64,000 bases of DNA from NCBI RefSeq assembly GCF_014652475.1, contig NZ_BMYW01000002.1:248001-312000 (forward strand), given 5' to 3'. The DNA comes from Vogesella alkaliphila. Lineage in GTDB: Bacteria > Pseudomonadota > Gammaproteobacteria > Burkholderiales > Chromobacteriaceae. Positions within the stretch are counted from its first letter, which is position 1. Each line of letters begins with the position of its first letter. The notes below the pieces were generated by a model, which was not told the DNA's origin, did no database searches, and saw nothing but the letters and a program-made list of their open reading frames with translations. The translations under genes were made by a program, and so were the position numbers. This document shows positions 9,442-17,679 of the stretch, one piece after another.

Positions 9442-10029
9442 TTACGGACGTACCGGATACAAACCGTTGATGGCAATACAGAAATTCAACGCCAGGAAAG
9501 GATTGAGCACGCTCACCGCCGCACCGTTGCCGGTCGAGTCCGTTGTGCCGGCGATCGAGAATCCCTGTACCGCAACCGGACTATTCAGTGCAGTGGACCA
9601 GATGTTGGCCAGCCCGGTGCCGGCGCCGGAGGCACCAAGATAGCAATTGCTGCTACTGGGCGCGCTGGCCGGCGTGGCAGGGGTCGGCACGCCCGCCGCA
9701 TTGAACGCGACCTTCATGGCTGTTCCGCCATGGGTGTGCGGCGGCAGGTTGTTGCTGGTGAGCGTAACGTTCTGCTGACCACCGATCTGGCCGGGGTTGT
9801 AGGCTGGCAAGTTGTATGCCGGCTGCGCCGGACCGGTACCGATGGGCATGCGCCCGGAGAGATTGGGCAGCTTGAAATTCTGCGATGCACTGCCGCCGTA
9901 AATGACGCCCAACAGGGAATACAGCGCTTCATATTGCGAAACCTGGTAAGTCTGTCCCTGGCATAGTGCCCAGTCCTGCGGTGCATAGTTGAAGCCGAAA
10001 ACCGTGATCGTACCCATGTAGGCGTCCAT
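9442..10029 (-). CDS. Phage tail-collar domain protein (microcystin-dependent-protein type)
   Basis: This 195-residue protein begins with the collar signature MDAYMGTITVFGFNYAP then DWALCQGQ and YEALYSLLGVIYGG. FKLPNLSGRMPIGTG follows, and a low-complexity Ala/Ser/Pro middle leads to a C-terminal NPFLALNFCIAINGLYP. This is the form seen in non-prophage 'microcystin-dependent protein' (MdpB-like) loci, which often also hold GNAT and DUF6916 genes. ATG 10029 has an AGGAGA ribosome site. No other phage structural gene is nearby, so it is not part of a visible prophage. Its role is unknown. Such genes are usually multicopy; only one is present here. Confidence 0.85.
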   Translation of the reverse strand: MDAYMGTITVFGFNYAPQDWALCQGQTYQVSQYEALYSLLGVIYGGSASQNFKLPNLSGRMPIGTGPAQPAYNLPAYNPGQIGGQQNVTLTSNNLPPHTHGGTAMKVAFNAAGVPTPATPASAPSSSNCYLGASGAGTGLANIWSTALNSPVAVQGFSIAGTTDSTGNGAAVSVLNPFLALNFCIAINGLYPVRP

Positions 10030-10534
10030 ATGCTCTCCTGGAAGTGAGGCCGGCAACGATGCCGGCACAAACAGCAAATACATAAAATACATATTTGCAC
10101 CCAAATTAAGTTGTCAATGACAAATAACTTGGAGATTCAGTTCTAGGCAACAATTCCGGAAAATCAAGTGGCATATCAATTGACATCGACACTGTTCGAT
10201 ATTCATCAACACCGAAGATGTTCACGGGGCCAACCCGTGGCAGTGGGTGACAAGCAGCATGCCATCCGGCCAGGGCAGGACGCTGCGGCAGCTTTCCCAG
10301 ATGTCCGGCAGCAAGTGTATCAAGCAGCCGTCGCACCGCTGCTGGCAAAAGGTTGGCCGCAAACCATGATGGCTTGCGGCCAACCTTTCAACCGCACTCG
10401 CGTTGCGGCGTGGATAAAGTCCGTAGCAGACCGGGCCTGCTCCGCTACGGATGCCCACCACTAGCTAGCCGACAGGCTAGAGGGCACCCGATTCGCGCCG
10501 CGCAGCCGAGCGGCATTGCCATGCAGCCAAGATC
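10030..10534. other. Intergenic region with a paired inverted 13-mer hairpin
   Basis: About 500 bases between the collar gene and the next GNAT gene. Possible reading frames here lack ribosome sites or family features. The only clear structure is the inverted repeat at 10348-10388. The AT-richer part next to 10030 probably holds the collar-gene promoter, but I see no convincing boxes. Confidence 0.6.
10348..10388. repeat. Two exact 13-mers in inverted orientation forming a 15-bp stem
   Basis: The copy at 10349-10361 (plus) and the copy at 10375-10387 (minus) extend to a perfect 15-bp stem (10348-10362 with 10374-10388). The 11-base loop itself contains CCA/TGG pairing. Paired uptake sequences acting as terminators are known in Neisseria; here the nearest gene end is on the minus strand (10535). 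Confidence 0.85.
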
Positions 10535-10963
10535 TCAATCGGCCAGAGACTTTTTCAGGTACAGCCGCTGGTGCCCCGGCGGGCAGTCGTCCAGCACGCC
10601 CATCGGCTGGTAGCCCAGCCGGTGGTAGAAGTCCGGCGCCTGGAAGCTGTAGGTGTACAGGAACACACCGACACAGCCGCGCTCGCGCGCCTCGGCCTCG
10701 ACCAGCGCCAGCAGCTGCGCGCCCAGCCCGGCGCCGCGCTGCGCCTCGGCCAGCCACAGGTAGTCCACGTACAGCCAGCCCATGCCGGAGTGGCCGAACA
10801 GGCCGCCGACCACCTTGCCGGCCGCATCGCGCGCGTAGAGCTCGACATCCCGATAGGCGTAGTCGCCGATCTGTTCGACGTTGAAGGCCTTGAGCCCCTG
10901 CTGGACAACCGCGCGCGCCTGCGGATCGGCGCCAAGGGTGAACTGGAAACGGTACTGCGACAT
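10535..10963 (-). CDS. GNAT-family N-acetyltransferase
   Basis: This 142-residue acetyltransferase has the acetyl-CoA loop in WLAEAQRGAGLGAQLLALVE (about residues 72-91) and the closing APDFYHRLGYQPMGVLDD. The form FYHRLGY-x-x-x-G-x-L-x-D-x-P-x-G matches a common family of small GNATs that sometimes act on antibiotics or peptides; the substrate cannot be called. ATG 10963 has a GGGAGT site. The gene is monocistronic, downstream of selO on the same strand. Confidence 0.85.
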   Translation of the reverse strand: MSQYRFQFTLGADPQARAVVQQGLKAFNVEQIGDYAYRDVELYARDAAGKVVGGLFGHSGMGWLYVDYLWLAEAQRGAGLGAQLLALVEAEARERGCVGVFLYTYSFQAPDFYHRLGYQPMGVLDDCPPGHQRLYLKKSLAD

Positions 10964-11066
10964 GAGCGGACTCCCGATTGATGGAGCCGCCAGTCTAGCG
11001 GTCATTGCCACTCGCCGGCGAGGCGGTGTGCCCGCATCGGTACGGTGGTGTCCCGAAACGGCGGCC

Positions 11067-11079
11067 AAGGTTGGCCGCA
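11067..11079 (+). repeat. Dispersed 13-mer, exact copy, intergenic
   Basis: Lies 8 bases beyond the selO stop. Together with the bases just upstream it forms an imperfect palindrome GCGGCCAA-gg-TTGGCCGC (11061-11078) that could act at the end of the selO transcript. Confidence 0.9.
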
Positions 11080-11086
11080 TGGTCGC

Positions 11087-12562
11087 TCAGGTGCCGCAGA
11101 AGGTGCGGTAGCCGGCCGCCAGCTCCGGCGCCGCCGGCAGCGCGTAGCGTTCCAGCCCGGCGCGCTCGGTGAACGGATCAGCCAGCACGTCGAGCAGGCG
11201 TAGCGTCAGACTCATGTCGCCGTGCTCGCTGGCGGCGGCCAGCGCCTCTTCCACCAGATGATTGCGCGCGATGTACAGCGGGTTGAGCGCGCGCATCGCG
11301 GCGGCGCGTTCGGTAGCCGGCTGCGGCTCGGCGGCGAGGCGCTGCAGCCAGCGCGTGAGCCACGGCTGCAGCGCGGCCGGATCGGCAAACTGTGCGGCCA
11401 AGCTTGAACCGTCGCCGTCCACCGCGTCGGCGAGGTAACGCCAGGCGAGGGTGAAGTCCGCCTGCTGCGCCTGCAGCAGCGCCAGCCAGTCGTCGGCCAG
11501 CTGCTGGTCGCCATCCTGTGCCGTGTAGAGGCCGAGCTTGCGCCGTGCCTGCGCCAGCCACTGTTCGCGGTACTCGTCGGCAAAGCGCCGGATGACGTCG
11601 GTGGCCTGCGCCACCGCCTGTTGCTGCGACTCGGCGTCCAGCAGCGGCAGCAGCGTTTCCGCCAGCCGCGCCAGGTTCCACTGCGCGATGGCCGGCTGGT
11701 TGCCGTAGGCGTAGCGGCCGCGCTCGTCGATGGAGCTGAACACGGTGGCCGGGTCGTAGGCGTCCATGAACGCGCACGGGCCGTAGTCGATGGTTTCGCC
11801 GCTGATGGCCATGTTGTCGGTGTTCATCACGCCGTGGATGAAGCCGGCGTGCATCCACTGCGCGATCAGCCGCGCCTGGCGCCGGCACACCGCGTCGAGG
11901 AAGGCAAGATAAGGGTTGGCCGCATCCAGCAGCGCCGGATCGTGGCGGCGGATGGCGTAGTCGGCCAGCTGGCGCAGCGCGTCCTCGTCCTCGCCGTTGG
12001 CGAAGTACTCGAAGGTGCCGACGCGCAGGTGGCTGGCGGCGACGCGGGTCAGCACCGCGCCGGGCAACGGCCGCTCGCGGTACACGTTCTCGCCGGTAGC
12101 CACCACCGCCAGCGCGCGGGTGGTGGGAATGGCCAGCGCCTGCATCGCCTCGCCGATGATCAGTTCGCGCAGCATCGGCCCCACCGCCGCCTTGCCGTCG
12201 CCGCGACGCGAGAACGGCGTGCGGCCGCTGCCCTTGAAGGCGAGGTCGCGACGCTGGCCGGCGCGGTCGATCACCTCGCCCAAGAGCAGCGCGCGGCCGT
12301 CGCCCAGCGTCGGCGAGTAGCCGCCGAACTGGTGACCGGCGTAGGCCTGCGCCACCGGCTGGGCGCCGTCCGGCAGCTGCGCGCCGGAGAACTGGGCGGC
12401 CAGGGTTTCCGCAGCGACATCACTGGTCGCCAGCCCCAGTTCCGCCGCCAGCGCGGCGTTCCAGTACAGCAGCCGCGGCTGCGGCGGGGTGGCCGGTTGC
12501 CACGGCACCGCGTGTTGCGGCAGGTCGCGGGCGTAGCTGTTGTCGAAGGCGATGAGGGGCAT
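11087..12562 (-). CDS. selO: Protein adenylyltransferase SelO (YdiU)
   Basis: This 491-residue pseudokinase-fold enzyme transfers AMP to Ser/Thr/Tyr of target proteins. Hallmarks are AYAGHQFGGYSPTLGDGRA, KGSGRTPFSRRGDGKA, the catalytic-loop HGVMNTDNMAISGETIDYGP and AFMDAYDP. It ends in FCGT: bacterial SelO usually has Cys at the position where animal SELENOO carries selenocysteine, and here the codon is an ordinary Cys. Start ATG 12562 (MPLIAFDNSYARDLP) matches family N-termini; the longer upstream frame overlaps ygiQ. One degenerate 13-mer (11914) and one AAGCTT variant (11393) lie inside. Confidence 0.93.
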   Translation of the reverse strand: MPLIAFDNSYARDLPQHAVPWQPATPPQPRLLYWNAALAAELGLATSDVAAETLAAQFSGAQLPDGAQPVAQAYAGHQFGGYSPTLGDGRALLLGEVIDRAGQRRDLAFKGSGRTPFSRRGDGKAAVGPMLRELIIGEAMQALAIPTTRALAVVATGENVYRERPLPGAVLTRVAASHLRVGTFEYFANGEDEDALRQLADYAIRRHDPALLDAANPYLAFLDAVCRRQARLIAQWMHAGFIHGVMNTDNMAISGETIDYGPCAFMDAYDPATVFSSIDERGRYAYGNQPAIAQWNLARLAETLLPLLDAESQQQAVAQATDVIRRFADEYREQWLAQARRKLGLYTAQDGDQQLADDWLALLQAQQADFTLAWRYLADAVDGDGSSLAAQFADPAALQPWLTRWLQRLAAEPQPATERAAAMRALNPLYIARNHLVEEALAAASEHGDMSLTLRLLDVLADPFTERAGLERYALPAAPELAAGYRTFCGT

Positions 12563-12638
12563 GATCTGGCTTTCCGGCGTCAAGACTGAATGAGGGTTCG
12601 ACCGCACGGCGACGGCAAGGTGCGCCATGCGCGGCAGC

Positions 12639-12662
12639 AAAAAGCCGCCCCGGAGGGCGGCT
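12639..12662 (-). terminator. Rho-independent terminator of ygiQ
   Basis: On the minus strand, stem AGCCGCCC / GGGCGGCT with a 4-base loop is followed by a T run, starting 10 bases after the ygiQ stop codon. Confidence 0.8.
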
Positions 12663-12671
12663 GACTGTCGG

Positions 12672-14969
12672 TTACCGGCTGCGGCCAACCTTGCTGCCCG
12701 GTTTGGCACCGCCACCGCCACGACCGGTGTTGGGCTTGGCGGCGGTGCTCTTGCCGGCCGGTGCGCGGGCGGCGGCAGGCTTGGCAGTAGCGGCAAAGGT
12801 CTTGCCTCCGCTGCGCGGACTGCCGGCCGGCGCACGCTGGCCCTGCGGCTTGCCGCGGCCCAGCGGCTGCTGGCCGAAGCGGTGGCGCGCGGCGGCGGCC
12901 TTGTCGCCCGGCGGCGTTGGCGGGATCAGGCAATGCTTGGCATGGCCGATCAGGTCGCTGCGACCCATCTGCTGCAGCGCGTCGTAGATGATCTGCCAGT
13001 TGTCCGGGTGGTGGTAGCGCAGCAGCGCCTTGTGCAGCTTGCGACGGTAGCCGTCGCGCACCACGTCCACCTTCTCCGAGCTGCGCGACAGCCGCTTCAG
13101 CGGGTTGCGGCGGGTGTGCCACATGGTGGTGGCCATCGCCATCGGTGTCGGGGTGAAGGTCTGCACCTGGTCGAGGCGGAAGTTGTTCTTCTTCAGCCAC
13201 AGCGCCAGGTTGACCATGTCCTCGTCGCTGGTGCCCGGGTGGGCGGCGATGAAGTACGGGATCAGGTACTGCTCCTTGCCCGCCTGGCGGCTGAAGCGCT
13301 CGAACAGCTCCTTGAACTTGTCGTAGGCGCCCATGCCCGGCTTCATCATCTTGGACAGCGGGCCTTCTTCGGTGTGCTCCGGCGCGATCTTCAGGTAGCC
13401 GCCGACGTGGTGCTGCACCAGTTCCTTGATGTACTCCGGCGACTTCACCGCCAGGTCGTAGCGCAGGCCGGACTGGATGTTGATCTTCTTGATGCCCGGC
13501 AGCGCGCGCGCCTTGCGGTACAGCTGGATCAGCGGGCCGTGGTCGGTGCCGAGGTTCTCGCACACGTCCGGATAGACGCAGGACAGCTTGCGGCAGGAAC
13601 GCTCGATCTTCGGATCCTTGCAGCTCAGGCGATACATGTTGGCGGTCGGGCCGCCGAGGTCGGAAATATGGCCGGTGAAGCCCGGCGTCTTGTCGCGGAT
13701 CTCCTCGATCTCCTTCAGGATCGATTCTTCCGAGCGGCTCTGGATGATGCGGCCCTCGTGCTCGGTGATCGAGCAGAAGGTACAGCCGCCGAAACAGCCG
13801 CGCATGATGTTGACCGAGTACTTGATCATCTCCCACGCCGGGATGTGCGCGTCGCCGTAGCTCGGGTGCGGGTTGCGCGCGTAGGGCGCACCGAACACGA
13901 AGTCCATTTCCTCGGTGGTCAGCGGGATCGGCGGCGGCGTCAGCCACACGTCGCGCGTGCCGTGCAGCTGCACCAGCGCGCGGGCGTTGCCGGGGTTGGA
14001 TTCCAGATGCAGCGTGCGGCTGGCGTGCGCGTACAGTACCGGATCGTGCGCCACCGCCTCGTAGGACGGAATGCGGATCACGGTCTTGGCGCGTTCGGCG
14101 CGGCGCTTGGCCAGGCGCTCTTCGCGCGATTCGATGCGGATCACCTGGGGCTTGGCCGGATCGTTGCCGGCGGTGGCCTTGGCCGCCTGCTCCGGGATTT
14201 CCTCGTACGGGTTGAGGTGGACATCGACCTTGCCCGGCACGTCGACCACGCTGGAGTCCATCTCCTGCCACTCCTCGTCCGGGCGCCAGCCGTGCGGCAC
14301 CACGAAGGCGGTGCCGCGCACGTCGCGGATTTCGGACAGCTTCTCGCCGCGCGAGGCGCGATGGGCGATTTCCACCAGCGCGCGCTCGGCGTTGCCGTAC
14401 AGCAGGATGTCGGCCTTGGAGTTGATCAGCACCGACGGGCGCACCTTCTCGCTCCAGTAGTCGTAGTGGGCGATGCGGCGCAAGGACGCCTCGATGGAGC
14501 CGATCATCACGCCGACACCGGGATAGGCTTCGCGGCAGCGCTGCGCGTACACCGTCACCGCGCGGTCCGGGCGCTTGTTGGCCTCGGCGTGCGGGGTGTA
14601 GGCGTCGTCGGAGCGCGGGCGGCGATCGGCGGTGTAGCGGTTGATCATCGAGTCCATGTTGCCGGCGGTGACGCCGAAGAACAGGTTGGGCTTGCCCAGT
14701 TCGCGGAAGGCGTCGGCGCTGTTCCAGTCCGGCTGCGCGATGATGCCGACGCGGAAGCCCTGCGCCTCCAGCAGCCGTCCGATCAGCGCCATGCCGAAGC
14801 TCGGATGGTCGATGTAGCAGTCGCCGCTGACAATGATGATGTCGCAGGAGTCCCAGCCCAGCTCGTCCATCTCGGCGCGGCTCATCGGCAGGAAGGACGC
14901 GGTGCCGAAGCGTTGCGCCCAGTATTTGCGGTAACTGTTGATCGGTTGGGGTGCGGCAGGAAGCGTCAT
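12672..14969 (-). CDS. ygiQ: YgiQ-family radical SAM protein
   Basis: This 765-residue protein contains the radical-SAM cluster motif CX3CX2C as [11 protein letters not shown], preceded by NIMRG. Its N-terminal region ([21 protein letters not shown]) matches the UPF0313/YgiQ domain, which resembles cobalamin-binding folds. The activity is unknown. The last 90 residues are a basic Ala/Gly/Lys/Arg tail ending GSKVGRSR; the dispersed 13-mer at 12680 encodes KVGRS of that tail. Length is slightly above the usual 700-740 because of the tail. ATG 14969 has no strong ribosome site. Confidence 0.92.
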   Translation of the reverse strand: MTLPAAPQPINSYRKYWAQRFGTASFLPMSRAEMDELGWDSCDIIIVSGDCYIDHPSFGMALIGRLLEAQGFRVGIIAQPDWNSADAFRELGKPNLFFGVTAGNMDSMINRYTADRRPRSDDAYTPHAEANKRPDRAVTVYAQRCREAYPGVGVMIGSIEASLRRIAHYDYWSEKVRPSVLINSKADILLYGNAERALVEIAHRASRGEKLSEIRDVRGTAFVVPHGWRPDEEWQEMDSSVVDVPGKVDVHLNPYEEIPEQAAKATAGNDPAKPQVIRIESREERLAKRRAERAKTVIRIPSYEAVAHDPVLYAHASRTLHLESNPGNARALVQLHGTRDVWLTPPPIPLTTEEMDFVFGAPYARNPHPSYGDAHIPAWEMIKYSVNIMRGCFGGCTFCSITEHEGRIIQSRSEESILKEIEEIRDKTPGFTGHISDLGGPTANMYRLSCKDPKIERSCRKLSCVYPDVCENLGTDHGPLIQLYRKARALPGIKKINIQSGLRYDLAVKSPEYIKELVQHHVGGYLKIAPEHTEEGPLSKMMKPGMGAYDKFKELFERFSRQAGKEQYLIPYFIAAHPGTSDEDMVNLALWLKKNNFRLDQVQTFTPTPMAMATTMWHTRRNPLKRLSRSSEKVDVVRDGYRRKLHKALLRYHHPDNWQIIYDALQQMGRSDLIGHAKHCLIPPTPPGDKAAAARHRFGQQPLGRGKPQGQRAPAGSPRSGGKTFAATAKPAAARAPAGKSTAAKPNTGRGGGGAKPGSKVGRSR
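12680..12692 (-). repeat. Dispersed 13-mer, exact copy (minus strand)
   Basis: Encodes the C-terminal KVGRS of ygiQ, in the sense direction of the gene and next to its terminator. Confidence 0.9.
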
Positions 14970-15224
14970 CGTGGCAGGTATTCCGTGTAAGACCGCGCAT
15001 TGTGCCAGAAAGCGGCGCGGCTTTCATCTGAAAAAGGCTTTTTTTTCATCGACATAGCGTCACAATACCCACAGAAAAATTACGGTTTTGCAGCGACGGA
15101 ACAGGCTGTTCTGCCGGCGATGGCCGTTCATTCGCGCGCGGAAGGTGTAGCATGCAATAAGGCGCGGCCATTGCCGCGGCCAATCACTCAGGCGAATGTC
15201 ATTAATCCGCCCAGGATGCCCCCC

Positions 15225-15977
15225 ATGAGCCGCCCTTACCGTCTGCTGCTGCCCGTCGTGCTGCTGAGCCTGTACCCAATGTTGGCCGCGGCGCAGGTGC
15301 TGAACGTCGCCTTCGGCGAATCGCTGGAACCCTACGTGATGCCGCAGCAGGCCGCCGGCATCGAGGTGGACACCGTGCGCGAGGCGCTGCGCGCCGCCGG
15401 GCTGGGCATGCAGCCGGTGTTCATGGCGCAGCAGCGGCTGCCGCTGGCGCTGAAAAGCCCGCACATCGACGCCATCGCCACCATCCGCCCCGACTCCGGG
15501 CTGAAGGCCGCCTATTCCGAGCCCTACGTCTATTACGAGGATGTCGCCATCACCCTGCGCAGCCGCAACCTGCAGCTGCGCGAGGTGGCCGAGCTGGGCA
15601 AGTACAGCATCTCCGCCTTTCCGCTGGCGACGCAGTACCTGGGCGCCGAGTTCGCGCGCATGGCGGCGGGCAATCCGCGCTACGGCGAGACCGGCAACCA
15701 GGTCGACCAGAACCGGCTGCTGTACCGCCACCTGGTCGACGTGGTGGTTGCCGACCACCGCATCTTCAAGTACATGAACCGGCGCGTGGTCAGCGATTTC
15801 CGCGAGCTGGTGCAACCGGTCAGCTACCACCCGCTGTTCGAGAAGCTGCCCTACCGCGTCGCCTTCCGCTCTGCCGCGCTGCGCGACCGCTTCAACCGCG
15901 GGCTGGCCACGCTCTACGACAACGGCCTGCACCAGCGCATCCTCCAGCGCTACCAGGAGCCCGACGACATCGACTGA
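15225..15977 (+). CDS. Family-3 extracellular solute-binding protein (amino-acid type)
   Basis: This 250-residue periplasmic protein begins with a signal peptide (MSRPYRLLLPVVLLSLYP, cleavage near AAA-Q). A bilobed SBP_bac_3 fold follows: LNVAFGESLEPYVM, GIEVDTVREALRAAG, then RLPLALKSPHIDAIATIRP and YSEPYVYYEDVAITL. No permease or ATPase lies nearby, so it may be an orphan binding protein or sensor-like protein. I chose ATG 15225 (AGG 8 bases upstream) over ATG 15216 or the much longer open frame from 15000. The ligand is not predictable. Confidence 0.8.
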   Translation: MSRPYRLLLPVVLLSLYPMLAAAQVLNVAFGESLEPYVMPQQAAGIEVDTVREALRAAGLGMQPVFMAQQRLPLALKSPHIDAIATIRPDSGLKAAYSEPYVYYEDVAITLRSRNLQLREVAELGKYSISAFPLATQYLGAEFARMAAGNPRYGETGNQVDQNRLLYRHLVDVVVADHRIFKYMNRRVVSDFRELVQPVSYHPLFEKLPYRVAFRSAALRDRFNRGLATLYDNGLHQRILQRYQEPDDID

Positions 15978-16032
15978 ACGGCGGGCAGTTACGCTAGAAT
16001 CTGCCCTTTGCCGATGAGCGGAACACCGTGCC

Positions 16033-17256
16033 ATGAGATCGCTGTTTTTCCCCGTTGCCCTGCTGTCGCTGCTGGGCGGCTGCGCCAGCCACACCCCCGC
16101 CCCGGTGGCCACGCCCTTCCCGCTGGCCAGCCAGCAGGACGGCCTGGCCGAGCCGGCACCGACCCCGGCGCCGATTGCCAGCGCGCCGGTGCTCACCCCG
16201 AGCGCGCCGGTCAGCGTAGCGCCGCCGAAAAAGGCCAGCCTGCCGCCGGCACAACTGCTGGACAGGCTGCTGCCGGACTACGTCAAGCCGCGCAGCGGCT
16301 GGCGCGACGACATCGTCAACGCCTTCGCCGCGCTGCAGCTGCCGCCGACGGCGGAGAACTTCTGCGCGGCGATCGCGGTGATCGAGCAGGAGTCGACCTT
16401 CCAGGCCGACCCGGTGGTGCCGGGCCTGCCGGCCATCGTGTGGAACAAGATCGGGGAAAAGGTCGCCGGCTACCACATCCCGCTGCCGCTGGTGAAGGCG
16501 GCGCTGCTGAAGCCGTCACCGACCGGCGAGAGCTACAAGTCGCGCATCGACGGCCTGCGCACCGAGCGCGAGATGAACGATCTGTTCGAGGACATGGCGG
16601 CCGAGGCCGGCAAGCTGAACCTGCCGGTGGGCATGAAAAACCCGATCAACACCGTCGGCTCGATGCAGGTCAGCGTCGCCTTCGCCCAGGGCCACGTCCG
16701 CGCCTGGCCCTACCCTTACCGCTACCAGGGCAGCCTGCGCAACGAGGCGTTCAGCCGCCGCGGCGGCATCTACTTCGGCGTGGCCAACCTGCTGCACTAC
16801 CCGGCCGGCTACCGCGACATGATCTACCGCTTCGCCGACTTCAACGCCGGCCGCTACTCCAGCCGCAACGCCGCCTTCCAGCTCGCGGTGGCGCAGCTGA
16901 GCGGGCGCAAGCTGGCGCCGGACGGCGACCTGCTGCGCTACCGCGACGGCCTGCCCTCCGGCGAGGCCAGCAGCACCGAGCGCGCGCTGTACCGGATGAG
17001 CCAGCAGCTGGGGCTGAGCGACAGCGCCATCCTGCGCGACCTGAAACAGGAAAAGAACAGCGGCTTCAGCCAGAGCGTGCTGTACCAGAAGGTGATGGCG
17101 CTGGCCGACCAGCAGCAGGGGCGCAAGGTGGCGCGCGAGGCGTTCCCGCAGATCCGGCTGAACAGCCCGAAGATCACGCGCAAGCTGACTACCGAGTGGT
17201 TCGCCAGACGCGTCGGCTGGCGCTACGACAACTGCCTGAAGCGCAGCCCGCAATAA
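16033..17256 (+). CDS. DUF1615-domain lipoprotein
   Basis: This 407-residue lipoprotein has a LLGGC lipobox (Cys about residue 17). A Pro/Ala-rich linker of about 50 residues follows, then the DUF1615 domain (RLLPDYVKPRSGWRDDIVNA, AVIEQESTFQADPVVPGLP, SMQVSVAFA, RRGGIYFGVANLL). The fold, with an E-S-T-F motif and a repeated muramidase-like layout, suggests a peptidoglycan-related role, but this is unproven. A TAGAAT box lies about 40 bases upstream. A strong terminator follows. Confidence 0.85.
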   Translation: MRSLFFPVALLSLLGGCASHTPAPVATPFPLASQQDGLAEPAPTPAPIASAPVLTPSAPVSVAPPKKASLPPAQLLDRLLPDYVKPRSGWRDDIVNAFAALQLPPTAENFCAAIAVIEQESTFQADPVVPGLPAIVWNKIGEKVAGYHIPLPLVKAALLKPSPTGESYKSRIDGLRTEREMNDLFEDMAAEAGKLNLPVGMKNPINTVGSMQVSVAFAQGHVRAWPYPYRYQGSLRNEAFSRRGGIYFGVANLLHYPAGYRDMIYRFADFNAGRYSSRNAAFQLAVAQLSGRKLAPDGDLLRYRDGLPSGEASSTERALYRMSQQLGLSDSAILRDLKQEKNSGFSQSVLYQKVMALADQQQGRKVAREAFPQIRLNSPKITRKLTTEWFARRVGWRYDNCLKRSPQ

Positions 17257-17269
17257 GCTGCCCACGGCA

Positions 17270-17299
17270 AAAGCCCACCGCGATACGGTGGGCTTTTTT
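17270..17299 (+). terminator. Terminator of the DUF1615 gene
   Basis: Stem AGCCCACCG / CGGTGGGCT with a 5-base loop, then a run of T. Confidence 0.9.
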
Positions 17300-17331
17300 A
17301 CCGGCCGGCGCACACCGGCGACGGACAAAAC

Positions 17332-17359
17332 AAAAACACCACCCGAAGGTGGTGTTTTT
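17332..17359. terminator. Bidirectional terminator at the end of the tRNA cluster
   Basis: Perfect stem AAAAACACCACC / GGTGGTGTTTTT with a CGAA loop; it carries A and T runs on either side, so it can end the minus-strand tRNA transcript and back up the preceding plus-strand terminator. Confidence 0.85.
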
Positions 17360-17369
17360 GCTTGAATAC

Positions 17370-17444
17370 TGGCGTCCCCACGGGGAATCGAACCCCGGCC
17401 GCCGCCGTGAAAGGGCAGTGTTCTAACCGCTAAACTATAGGGAC
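17370..17444 (-). tRNA. tRNA-Glu (anticodon UUC)
   Basis: Full cloverleaf on the minus strand, 75 bases including an encoded CCA. The acceptor begins GTCCCTA and the anticodon loop is CTTTCAC (anticodon TTC). Third gene of a Ser-Arg-Glu cluster. Confidence 0.95.
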
Positions 17445-17446
17445 TG

Positions 17447-17523
17447 TGGTGCACCCGGAGCGATTCGAACGCCCGACCCTTTGGTTCGTAGCCAAATACT
17501 CTATCCAACTGAGCTACGGGTGC
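17447..17523 (-). tRNA. tRNA-Arg (anticodon ACG)
   Basis: 77-base cloverleaf with CCA; acceptor GCACCCG, anticodon loop CTACGAA. Position-34 A is normally converted to inosine in this tRNA by TadA. Confidence 0.95.
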
Positions 17524-17528
17524 AGTGC

Positions 17529-17622
17529 TGGCGGAGAAAGAGGGATTCGAACCCTCGATACAGGTTTAAGCCCGTATGCTTCCTTAGCAGGGAAGTGCCT
17601 TCGACCTCTCGGCCATTTCTCC
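17529..17622 (-). tRNA. tRNA-Ser (anticodon GCU)
   Basis: Long-variable-arm tRNA with acceptor GGAGAAA / TTTCTCC, anticodon loop CTGCTAA and encoded CCA. First gene of the cluster; it lies about 15 bases downstream of the -10 box. Confidence 0.95.
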
Positions 17623-17637
17623 GTCAAGCGAGGCGCC

Positions 17638-17666
17638 ATAATACTAACGAAGGCGCCTGCTGTCAA
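17638..17666 (-). promoter_or_regulatory. Sigma-70 promoter of the tRNA cluster
   Basis: On the minus strand, a perfect -35 TTGACA (17661-17666) is separated by 17 bases from a TATTAT -10 (17638-17643). The first tRNA base follows about 15 bases later. The spacer contains an AGGCGCCT palindrome that repeats the downstream flank. Confidence 0.85.
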
Positions 17667-17679
17667 GCTCTAGCGCCAA

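Noticed and set aside
9442-10029. Prophage
   Set aside because: Only a single collar-domain gene is present; no capsid, terminase, lysis or tail-tube genes in the neighbourhood.
10106-10348. 80-codon minus-strand frame upstream of the collar gene
   Set aside because: No ribosome site or family similarity; overlaps AT-rich intergenic sequence that more likely holds the promoter.
11087-12562. Selenocysteine in SelO
   Set aside because: The codon near the C-terminus is Cys, not in-frame UGA, and no SECIS-like hairpin follows.
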